A DNA stretch of 64,000 nt, from positions 1 to 64,000 of the forward strand of contig NZ_JAPYRE010000007.1 of the NCBI RefSeq assembly GCF_029936995.1, written 5' to 3'. The notes under the pieces are model-generated. The model saw only the letters and a program-made list of their open reading frames with translations, was not told the DNA's origin and ran no database searches. This DNA is from Henriciella sp. Its GTDB lineage: Bacteria; Pseudomonadota; Alphaproteobacteria; Caulobacterales; Hyphomonadaceae. The translations under genes were made by a program, and so were the position numbers. Shown here piece by piece: positions 10,629-17,792 of this stretch (the first letter of the stretch is position 1; each line of letters starts with the position of its first letter).

Positions 10629-11810
10629 ATGAACACAACTGTGATTATCGGCAATGGAGCGGCCGGAACAAATGCTGCCGCAACCTTGCGCATGAATGGC
10701 TACGAAGGTGCGATAAAACTTATTGGCGATGAGGTGTCGCTGCCTTATCAGCGCCCGCCTCTGTCCAAGGCGTGGCTGCAGGGACCGGATAGACCGCAGC
10801 CAACTCTGATACGTCCTCTTTCATTCTACGAAGACAATCGCATCGACCTGATGCGGGCGCGCAAGGTCGTCAAGATTGATAGGAATAAGCGTAGAATCCA
10901 CTTTGCGGACGGGAAGACGATGAAATTCAATACCTTGATCCTTGCCACAGGGGCATCGCCGCGTCGTCTTAATGCGAAGGGCGCGAACCTGAAAGGGATC
11001 CACTATCTGAGAGACCTGGGCGATTCGGCAAGGCTTCGCCAAGCCTTGAGCGATCCTGGCTGTCGCGACGTTGCAATCATTGGCGCCGGTGTTATCGGGC
11101 TCGAAGTGGCCTCTGCCGCGGTCAATCTTGGGAGAACCGTCACTGTTGTCGAGGCCGCCGCTCGCGCCATGGCCCGCGTTGCCTCACCCGCAACAACCAA
11201 TTTCGTTACTCAGAAGCTGAAAGATGCCGGTGTTCAGTTTCTCTTCAATCAGAAGATTGAGAGGTTCGGCGCCGCTGATCGCCGCGTTTCCTCGATCCAT
11301 CTTGGCGATGGATCCCAAATAAAGACCGATCTCGTGTTGGCGGGGATTGGTGCAACACCCAATATTGCGCTTGCCGAAGCCGCGGGCCTGGAATGTGACA
11401 ATGGTATCTGCGTCGATCAGGACATGCGGACATCTGACTCCGAAATATTTGCAATCGGAGATTGTGCCCGCGGTGAAAACGAATTCGCATCCGGAAAACT
11501 GCGTATCGAAACCATTCACAATGCAACCACGCAGGCCCAGATTGCGGCAGCGGCCATTTGCAACAAAGAACGTCCTACCCCAGTTCCCCCACGGTTCTGG
11601 TCCGATCTCAAAGACATGAAGGTTCAGGCGGTCGGAATATCGTCCGGTTACGATCTGGTTCGCAGCGATGCTTCTCAGCATCCACCAACTTTGGAAACGC
11701 ATCTGAAATGCGGCGAACGTCTTATCGCAGCCGAGATCGTAAACCTTCCCAATCGTCAGAGCGCCCTTGCGAGAGCGATTTCTCCGCGCATTCCAGTTGA
11801 CACTCAATAA
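10629..11810 (+). CDS. alkT: AlkT, rubredoxin-NAD(+) reductase
   Basis: A 393-residue FAD- and NADH-binding reductase of the pyridine nucleotide-disulfide type. The FAD motif IIGNGAAGTNAA is at the N-terminus, the NADH motif IIGAGVIGLEVA is near residue 155, and the second FAD motif IFAIGDCA is near residue 280. It passes electrons from NADH to rubredoxin AlkG. PYQRPPLSKA and TPPRFWSDLK are shared with GPo1 AlkT as I recall it. The start has a strong GGGGAGGA site. It forms an operon with alkS and looks intact. Confidence 0.92.
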   Translation: MNTTVIIGNGAAGTNAAATLRMNGYEGAIKLIGDEVSLPYQRPPLSKAWLQGPDRPQPTLIRPLSFYEDNRIDLMRARKVVKIDRNKRRIHFADGKTMKFNTLILATGASPRRLNAKGANLKGIHYLRDLGDSARLRQALSDPGCRDVAIIGAGVIGLEVASAAVNLGRTVTVVEAAARAMARVASPATTNFVTQKLKDAGVQFLFNQKIERFGAADRRVSSIHLGDGSQIKTDLVLAGIGATPNIALAEAAGLECDNGICVDQDMRTSDSEIFAIGDCARGENEFASGKLRIETIHNATTQAQIAAAAICNKERPTPVPPRFWSDLKDMKVQAVGISSGYDLVRSDASQHPPTLETHLKCGERLIAAEIVNLPNRQSALARAISPRIPVDTQ

Positions 11811-11998
11811 TCCACAATCAGGTCTGATTTTGGGGCGAGTTCGGCCACTTTTTCTGCTTCGAAGCCGCATCCAGAGTATTGGACAGATTCCACACCTCGT
11901 TCTTTGCGCCTGGATTTGAATTTTCAATAGGTTGTCCATTGGGCGATGCCGAAGGAGACTGATGTTCCGACACGTCAACTTCGCCGGAGGAACACCAC

Positions 11999-12031
11999 AT
12001 GGACATGCATCAGAATGCGCGCACTGACCCG
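11999..12031 (+). pseudogene. IS481-like transposase N-terminal fragment
   Basis: After a very good ribosome site (GGAGG) the frame reads MDMHQNARTDP and then loses similarity. IS481-family transposases commonly begin with a short H-x-N-A-R-x-T/x-P segment, so this looks like the first codons of such a gene with the rest removed. The fragment is very short, so the family assignment is tentative. Confidence 0.4.
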
Positions 12032-12077
12032 ATCCTTTTGGACGCGGCCACGAACAAAGAATCACCTGGCTGCATTC

Positions 12078-12140
12078 ATGGAGGTAAAGCGATTTCGGCC
12101 TGAAGAAATCATATCGAAATTGCGCAAGGCGGAGGCAACT
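12078..12140 (+). pseudogene. IS3-family OrfA N-terminal fragment
   Basis: The frame from ATG 12078 reads MEVKRFRPEEIISKLRKAEA, the typical first helix of an IS3-family OrfA helix-turn-helix protein, then diverges into non-homologous sequence. Only about 21 codons remain, with no OrfB nearby. It is a truncated insertion-sequence remnant, 46 bases after the IS481-like fragment. Confidence 0.6.
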
Positions 12141-12327
12141 GTGCGCATCGCGACGACTGCCACCCTGCTTTCTTCCCACAAAGACAGCTATACTCAACAG
12201 GACATTGACAGCTGGCGATCCAGCCCTCCCGCCAGGTTCCTCACAGGCGGTAGCCACCGGAAGGCGAAGCTTTTTTGGTGATTGAACGCTCGATGCCTGG
12301 ATGGCCGTGATGATGAAGCTTCGGACA

Positions 12328-12588
12328 TCAGGTGATTTGTGGTTCCGACGTTGACCGGGGGGAGTAAGGCGACCGGCCACTTTTTCGAGATTTCGAGAAA
12401 CCACGATCTGTCGCCATGAACCGCGCCAACATAGGTGCGATAAGCTTTGCGGCTTCGTTCTTCTGTCCGGTCTCACGGGCCAGCACGTCAGCATAGGCAA
12501 CAAGATCGCGATGCACATCGGCGGGAAGTTCAATACTCAATTTGACAGGTTTATCGTCTGGGATGGCGCCGAGTTTCAATTTGGTCAT
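12328..12588 (-). CDS. DUF2274 family protein downstream of trbI
   Basis: An 86-residue protein of the DUF2274 family, a small protein regularly encoded after trbI in alphaproteobacterial conjugative elements. The core (KLSIELPADVHRDLVAYADVL and KLIAPMLARFMATDR) looks like a ribbon-helix-helix-type fold. It starts 3 bases after the trbI stop, so it is probably translationally coupled. The last 15-20 residues (after SRKSG) do not look like the family, and the frame may be running into the rearranged junction downstream. Function unknown. Confidence 0.75.
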   Translation of the reverse strand: MTKLKLGAIPDDKPVKLSIELPADVHRDLVAYADVLARETGQKNEAAKLIAPMLARFMATDRGFSKSRKSGRSPYSPRSTSEPQIT

Positions 12589-12591
12589 GGG

Positions 12592-13770
12592 TCAATTCCG
12601 ATAGGGTTCGAGGATGAGGTCGCGCGTGACCATCACGCGCACTGGGAATCCGGGGCGAATGGTCAAGGTCGGCGGGATGGAAAGCTGACGACGAACAACC
12701 TCCTCACCGGCGCGGCCGATCGTGTCCTGCGTTCCTTCGCGAATGGCGCGGGCGATGTCGTCGTCATCATCGGCGCCAAGCTCCACACCGATATTCAGGA
12801 CAGTGGCGAGCCCGGCCGCCATGAACAGCCGTCCCCAGTGGTTGTTGACGCCGTCTTCGAGGCCGGCATAGCCGGCCTCGTCGGCGCCGGGCTGGCGTTC
12901 GAGAACGATAGAGCGCCCATTGGGCAGAATCAGCCGTGTCCAGGCCAGCAGCACGCGGCTTTGGCCGAAAGCGACGCGGCTATCGTATTCACCGATGAGG
13001 CGCGCGCCTTGCGGGATCAGCAGGAAGCGACCGGTCGGGCTGTCATAGACATTGGATGTCACCTGCGCGGTGATCTGACCGGGAAGGTCCGAGCGCAGAC
13101 CCGTGACCAGCGCCGCCGGAATGACCGCACCGGCCTGGACCACATAGGGGCTTGGCGGATCGGTGAGCCGGTCGTTGCTTGTCGTGCGTCGATCAATGGG
13201 TTCGTCAAGGAAGGCTTCCCGTCTGTCCGTGGCATCTGGTGCTGCGCTTGTTACGCTCGCGGGAAAGAAGGATCCGGCGCCGGATTGTAAAGGACCGACC
13301 GCCGACGAAGTTTGAGGCTGGTCATCGATGGTGGTCGTGGCTTCAGCGAAAAGTCGGCTGAGCCGGGCTGCCTCCAACTCCTGCGACCGGCGCTGTTCGT
13401 CAGGATCGACGGCAGGCGCAGCGACGACCGCCGGCACGGGCTGACCGCGTTGTTGAGCTGACAGGATCGGCCGCCCGAGCTCCCCGGGCAGTGGCGGCCC
13501 AAGTTGGGGTATGTTTGTGTAGTCGGTCGGAAGGCGCGACAGACCTTCGGCTGCCTGGATTCGCTCGGTCGAATAGAGTTCCGGCGGTCCATCGGCCGGT
13601 TTGCGATCTTGCAGAGCCACAATCAGGATGGCACCGAGACCGAGGCCTCCGACCGCGCCAAGCACCGTCAGCGTGCGGCGCGAGAGACGCATGACCGTTG
13701 GCGGATCGGCGCGCAGCCGCAAAGAGGCGGCAATCTCTTTGTCCTCACGGGATTCTCTATCGTCGCTCAT
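12592..13770 (-). CDS. trbI: TrbI, VirB10-like T4SS core protein
   Basis: A 392-residue VirB10/TrbI protein. A cytoplasmic N-terminus is followed by one membrane helix near residues 30-50 (TVLGAVGGLGLGAILIVAL), a proline-rich periplasmic region and a C-terminal beta domain with LIPQGARLIGEYDSRV and GLEDGVNNHWG. It spans from inner to outer membrane in the mating-pore core complex with TrbG and TrbF. The start overlaps the trbG stop by 4 bases. Confidence 0.93.
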   Translation of the reverse strand: MSDDRESREDKEIAASLRLRADPPTVMRLSRRTLTVLGAVGGLGLGAILIVALQDRKPADGPPELYSTERIQAAEGLSRLPTDYTNIPQLGPPLPGELGRPILSAQQRGQPVPAVVAAPAVDPDEQRRSQELEAARLSRLFAEATTTIDDQPQTSSAVGPLQSGAGSFFPASVTSAAPDATDRREAFLDEPIDRRTTSNDRLTDPPSPYVVQAGAVIPAALVTGLRSDLPGQITAQVTSNVYDSPTGRFLLIPQGARLIGEYDSRVAFGQSRVLLAWTRLILPNGRSIVLERQPGADEAGYAGLEDGVNNHWGRLFMAAGLATVLNIGVELGADDDDDIARAIREGTQDTIGRAGEEVVRRQLSIPPTLTIRPGFPVRVMVTRDLILEPYRN

Positions 13771-14804
13771 TTGCGTGGCCCCACGGCGCCGGGGCGTGAC
13801 GCGGTAGGGGCGTTGCGGCTCACCCCGTCGGTGCGGACGATCCGCACGCGTTTCTGCCTGTCGCCGAGACGCAGTTCGGCGGCGGCGAAGAGCCGATCGA
13901 CGATCATGTAGTTGCGGGCGATGCGATAGTTGACGAGCTGGCCTTCGCCTTCCGGACCGATAACGAAGAGCGGCGGCATTTCCCCCTGTCCGATCCCGCG
14001 CGGGAACTCGATGAAGACCTGCCGCCCATCATCGAAAGCGCGAAGCGGCCGCCAGGGCGCGCGGTCGCCCTCGATCCGATAGCGGAAGCGCAAGGAGTCG
14101 AGGACCACGTCACGTCCGATCGGCAAGGCTGCTTCCGCCTCGGCGTTGCGCCGCCTGAGCGCGATCAAGGCATCCTCGGCATAGGTCCACGAGACGGACG
14201 CCATGTAGGCGGACGGGTTCGCTCTCAGTTCGAGATGATAAGTCCGCCGATCCGTATTGATGACGAGGTTGGTCTGAAGATCAGGCCGCGTCGGTTTGAC
14301 CAGAATATGGATGCGCTGATCATCCCCTGAACCGCTCTGGGTGTTGCCGATGATCCAGCGCGCCGTGTCGCCGGCCGCGATCGGTCCGGAGCCAACAAGG
14401 CTCTCTCCGGGCTGCAGGGCGATATCGGTGATCTGCCCCGGCGATGCGTAGACCTGATAGAGCGCGCCCTCGGTGTAGGGATAGAGTTGTACGGCGTTGA
14501 TGAAGCCGTCTCGTACCGGCTCCATCCGGGCGGCGGCGTTCGCCTCGTTCACCCGCTCAGCGGGACCGGCAGATTCCGGCGCTCGGTCTCCCCCATTGAT
14601 CGGCTTGAGTTGACCAGGCAGCGGCAGTGGGCTGGTGCGCTCGACGATCCGCACCGGACTCTCCGGTTCCGGAAGAAGCTTCGCTTCGATCGGAGGGGTG
14701 TCGTAAGCGATCTCCGGCGGTTTGAAGGTCGCGCATCCCGAGAGAGTGGTCGCGGCGAGGAGGACCGTCATGGAGGCTTTGTTCAGGCGAAGTGTCTTTA
14801 TCAT
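13767..14804 (-). CDS. trbG: TrbG, VirB9-like T4SS protein
   Basis: A 345-residue VirB9/TrbG family protein of the outer-membrane core complex. ATG 14804 overlaps the trbF stop as ATGA and gives a lipoprotein-type signal peptide with the lipobox LSGC near residue 22. The C-terminal VirB9 domain includes TWTYAEDAL and FIEFPRGI. The frame is open several hundred bases further upstream through trbF, but that part is antisense-like shadow sequence and is not included. Confidence 0.9.
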   Translation of the reverse strand: MIKTLRLNKASMTVLLAATTLSGCATFKPPEIAYDTPPIEAKLLPEPESPVRIVERTSPLPLPGQLKPINGGDRAPESAGPAERVNEANAAARMEPVRDGFINAVQLYPYTEGALYQVYASPGQITDIALQPGESLVGSGPIAAGDTARWIIGNTQSGSGDDQRIHILVKPTRPDLQTNLVINTDRRTYHLELRANPSAYMASVSWTYAEDALIALRRRNAEAEAALPIGRDVVLDSLRFRYRIEGDRAPWRPLRAFDDGRQVFIEFPRGIGQGEMPPLFVIGPEGEGQLVNYRIARNYMIVDRLFAAAELRLGDRQKRVRIVRTDGVSRNAPTASRPGAVGPRK

Positions 14805-15487
14805 TGGGCGGACTCCCGGGACCAGTTGATGGCGTTGACAAAGATGCCGAGCGGGTTTTTGCGCAGGCGCTCGGCATCGCGCGGCTGTTGCAGAACGATG
14901 GTGAGAATGGCGGTCCAACGTTCCGTTGCGGCGAGTTGTCCGTTGGCGTAGCGGCGCTCGATCCAGGCGATGCGGAAGCTGCTCTCGGAGGCGCGGATAA
15001 CGCTGGAGACTTCGACCGAGATCTGCGTGTCGCCGACCTTGGCGAAGGGATCGTTCACCCGGGCGTAGTCGTTGAGCGCCAGCGCGCCCTTGTCGGTCGT
15101 GAAGTCGTAAGCGTGCAGCCAGTTCTGGCGCAGCACGATCGGATCGGCCGGGATTTGGCGCACATTCTCGATGAAGCGCGAGAGGTGGTAAGCGATCTGC
15201 GGATCGGTCGGTCGGAAGTCGGCGGTGGCAGGCGTCACGGCTTGCGCCGCGCCAAGCCTGTCCACCTCGACAACATAGGGCGTGATCGTCCCTTGTGTGG
15301 ACTGCCAGACAAGCGCGGCGCTGAGCCCGCCTGAGAGCAGCAAAGAGCCGAACGCCATCAGTCGCCAGTTCCTGGCTTGCACGCGGGCGGACCCGATGCG
15401 TTCGTCCCAGACCTGTGCGGCTTTCTGATAGGGCGTGACGGGCTCTGGGGTCTTGGAATAGCGAACGCTTGGACGACGGAACATCAT
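14801..15487 (-). CDS. trbF: TrbF, VirB8-like T4SS protein
   Basis: A 228-residue VirB8-type inner-membrane protein. One membrane helix lies near residues 43-62 (LMAFGSLLLSGGLSAALVW), followed by the periplasmic VirB8 fold with PYVVEVDRLG and ERWTAILTIVLQ. It is a scaffold in mating-pore assembly. It overlaps trbL by 4 bases upstream and trbG by 4 bases downstream, so it is part of a tightly coupled operon. Confidence 0.93.
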   Translation of the reverse strand: MMFRRPSVRYSKTPEPVTPYQKAAQVWDERIGSARVQARNWRLMAFGSLLLSGGLSAALVWQSTQGTITPYVVEVDRLGAAQAVTPATADFRPTDPQIAYHLSRFIENVRQIPADPIVLRQNWLHAYDFTTDKGALALNDYARVNDPFAKVGDTQISVEVSSVIRASESSFRIAWIERRYANGQLAATERWTAILTIVLQQPRDAERLRKNPLGIFVNAINWSRESAQ

Positions 15488-16770
15488 GATTTCTCCGAAA
15501 GGCTGACGGCGGTCCCGCCGCCACCATGGTCGCCAGAGCGAACGGCATGAGCTGCGACGGCGGCGCCGTGGTGAAGGGTTTGCTGTTGTTTCATGCGCCG
15601 CGCCCAGGCTGGCGGTACGCCACTGGCTGAGGGCGAGACGTCGGGGCTGTTACTGAACTTGCCGCCGGTCGCTTCGAAGGCTGCGCGCGAACCTGAGCGG
15701 TAGCTTTCGCTCATGGAACGGCGAAGCGGGTTCGTTGCGGCGCTGACGCCCGCTTTTCCAACGCTAGAGAGACCGGCGGCGACACCGGAGGCGCCGCCGC
15801 CAGCGGCAGCGTTTCCCATGCTGTAGGCGGTCGAGGCGCCACCGGCGACTGCCGCAGCGCCGCGCGCTCCGGCGCCGACTGTTCCGACGGCCATCCGGGC
15901 GCCAGCGACCCCGCCGACAGCAAGCCCGCCGGCGGCGAGACCTGCGCCAACCGCAGCGCCTGCGCCGAGTTGCGGGCCGCCCGAAACGATGCCGTTGGCG
16001 ATGCCCGGACCGAAGATGCCGAGCGCGAGCATGGAAAGCGCGGCGAGAACGATTGCCATGGCGTCTTCAATGGTCGGCTCACCCGTGAACCCCGCGGTGA
16101 ACTCGCCAAAGATGGTCGAGCCGATGCCGACGATCACGGCGAGCACCAGGACCTTGACCCCGGACGAGATCACCAGCCCCAACACGCGTTCAGCCATGAA
16201 GGCGGTTTTGTTGAACAGGCCGAAGGGTACGAGGATGAAGCCGGCCAGCGTGGCGAGCTTGAACTCGATCAGCGTGACGAAGAGCTGGATCGCCAGAATG
16301 AAGAAGGACAGGAGAACGACCAGCCAGGCGAAAAGCAGGATGATGATCTGGAGGAAATTCTCGAAGAAGGAGACAAAGCCCATCAGATCGGAAATCGACG
16401 CGAGAATCGGACGGCCCGCATCAAGGCCGATCTCTGCGATGCGGCCGGGCTGAAGCAGCTCGCCGGGGCTAAGGCTGCCGCCCGAAGCGATGAGGCCAAG
16501 CCCGGCGAAGCTTTCGAAAACGATGCGGGCGAGCGCGTTCCAGTTGCCGATGATGTAGGCGAAGACGCCGACGAAGAGCGTTTTCTTGATGAGCCGGGCG
16601 AGGATGTCGTCGTCGGCGCCCCAGGCCCAGAAGAGCGCAGCGAGCGTCACGTCGATGACGATCAGGGTCGTTGCCAGGAAGGCGACGTCGCCGCCGAGCA
16701 GGCCGAAGCCGCTGTCGATGTAGGAGGTGAAGACCTGCAGGAACCGGTCAATGACGCCAACACCGCCCAT
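15484..16770 (-). CDS. trbL: TrbL, VirB6-like polytopic T4SS protein
   Basis: A 428-residue VirB6/TrbL protein with about six to seven hydrophobic segments in the first 290 residues, followed by a long glycine/alanine-rich, then serine-rich, hydrophilic C-terminus. TrbL forms part of the inner-membrane channel for DNA. It lies between the trbK-like gene and trbF. The length is normal for this element type. Confidence 0.9.
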   Translation of the reverse strand: MGGVGVIDRFLQVFTSYIDSGFGLLGGDVAFLATTLIVIDVTLAALFWAWGADDDILARLIKKTLFVGVFAYIIGNWNALARIVFESFAGLGLIASGGSLSPGELLQPGRIAEIGLDAGRPILASISDLMGFVSFFENFLQIIILLFAWLVVLLSFFILAIQLFVTLIEFKLATLAGFILVPFGLFNKTAFMAERVLGLVISSGVKVLVLAVIVGIGSTIFGEFTAGFTGEPTIEDAMAIVLAALSMLALGIFGPGIANGIVSGGPQLGAGAAVGAGLAAGGLAVGGVAGARMAVGTVGAGARGAAAVAGGASTAYSMGNAAAGGGASGVAAGLSSVGKAGVSAATNPLRRSMSESYRSGSRAAFEATGGKFSNSPDVSPSASGVPPAWARRMKQQQTLHHGAAVAAHAVRSGDHGGGGTAVSLSEKS

Positions 16771-16773
16771 ATC

Positions 16774-17046
16774 CTACTCCTTCTCGGGATCGTCGCCGGG
16801 AAGCCCGAGAAATCGGCGGCGTTGCTCTGCCCAGGCGGCGCGACACATCGTGTCGATTTCCAGCTCTTCCGGCGTCACCGTTCGGCAGCGAGAAAGTTCC
16901 GCCTGCAAAGGATTGTTGGTCACGGGAGGAACCGATGGCGTTTCCGGAGTGACCGTGTTCGCCAGCTCAACCGCGGCGAAGAGCGCAGCGAGCCCGCCCA
17001 AGGCGATGGCGACGGGCCTGATGATTTGGTCGGGAGAATTGCGCAC
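16774..17046 (-). CDS. TrbK-alt, putative entry-exclusion protein
   Basis: A 90-residue protein with one N-terminal membrane helix and a conserved C-terminal region (RCRTVTPEELEIDTMCRAAW) with two cysteines. This is the TrbK-alt family, found between trbJ and trbL and proposed to block entry of a second copy of the element. The role is by family and position only. It starts 5 bases after the trbJ stop and ends 3 bases before trbL. Confidence 0.75.
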   Translation of the reverse strand: MRNSPDQIIRPVAIALGGLAALFAAVELANTVTPETPSVPPVTNNPLQAELSRCRTVTPEELEIDTMCRAAWAEQRRRFLGLPGDDPEKE

Positions 17047-17051
17047 GGGTA

Positions 17052-17792
17052 TTACCGGAACATGCTGACGGCGGTTGGCGTGTAGCCGGTCCCGTAGTCG
17101 AGGAAGCGATTGAGGTTCTCGCGCCCCTGCGCTTTAGCGGACGCGCGCCGAGCCGCGTCCAGCGCGTCCGCGCGGTTCTGCGCGGTGATGGCGGCGGTTA
17201 GGTCCGTCATCTGCTGGCTTTGCAGGGCGAGAAGTTGATTGCCGGCCTGCGCCGCCTGCAAGGTGCCGACCGCACCCTGGCTTTGCGAGACGAGAGTGCT
17301 CAATTCCGTGCGCGTCGCTTCAATATTGCCGACGACGCCGGCCTGGACCTTCAACGCGTCTTCATAGCCTGCAACCGAGGTCCGCCAGCGCGCCTCGGCA
17401 TTGGCGTTCATGGCGGCGAAATCGCCGGTTGCTGCGGCGTCTCCATATTGTTCTGAGAAGACGCGTTCGATTTCGGAGACGACGTATCCAACGCGCTGCG
17501 CTTCGCCCAGCAGATCTTCCGTCTGCTGCATGATCGACCGCAGACGCGCCAGCGATGAGTGCGGCAGGTTTGCGAGGTTGCGTCCCTGGTTGATCAACAT
17601 CTGCGCCTCGTTCTGAAGCTGCGTGATCTGATTGTTGATCATTTCGAGGGTGCGTGCGGCGGTGAGAATATTTTGCGCGAGGTTGGTCGGATCGATGACG
17701 ACGTCGCCGACGCCGAATAGCGCATAGGCCGGTTGCATCGGCGCCAAAGCGATGGCTCCGGTCAGCATGAGGGCGGCGAGTTTCTTACGCAT
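17052..17792 (-). CDS. trbJ: TrbJ, VirB5-like pilus-associated protein
   Basis: A 246-residue TrbJ/VirB5 protein with a signal peptide ending near QPAYA, then a helical secreted domain (ARTLEMINNQITQLQNEAQ) and the late MTDLTAAITAQNRADAL segment. It is exported and is thought to act at the pilus tip or in pilus assembly. The open frame extends upstream into trbE, but ATG 17792 gives a proper signal peptide and overlaps the trbE stop by 8 bases. Confidence 0.9.
   Translation of the reverse strand: MRKKLAALMLTGAIALAPMQPAYALFGVGDVVIDPTNLAQNILTAARTLEMINNQITQLQNEAQMLINQGRNLANLPHSSLARLRSIMQQTEDLLGEAQRVGYVVSEIERVFSEQYGDAAATGDFAAMNANAEARWRTSVAGYEDALKVQAGVVGNIEATRTELSTLVSQSQGAVGTLQAAQAGNQLLALQSQQMTDLTAAITAQNRADALDAARRASAKAQGRENLNRFLDYGTGYTPTAVSMFR

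Larger units (their letters stand above)
11811..12327. other. junction between alk cargo and conjugation module, IS debris
   Basis: This 517-base gap has no intact gene. It holds the 5' pieces of two transposase genes (listed separately) in the same orientation and otherwise unassigned sequence. The layout suggests that insertion elements brought the alk segment next to the trb operon or mark a deletion there. Confidence 0.6.

Noticed and set aside
11816-11829. AATCAGGTCTGATT as a terminator after alkT
   Set aside because: The loop would be only 2 bases and no T-run follows; it is too weak for an intrinsic terminator.
1-12327. A left copy of the tRNA-Ser 3' end (attL) inside the window
   Set aside because: I looked for the T-arm/acceptor sequence in the left flank and in the alk-trb junction and found none, so the left end is taken to be outside the window.
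15970-17085. A 371-codon plus-strand frame antisense to trbL, the trbK-like gene and the trbJ end
   Set aside because: Very acidic low-complexity translation typical of antisense of an alanine/glycine-rich gene.
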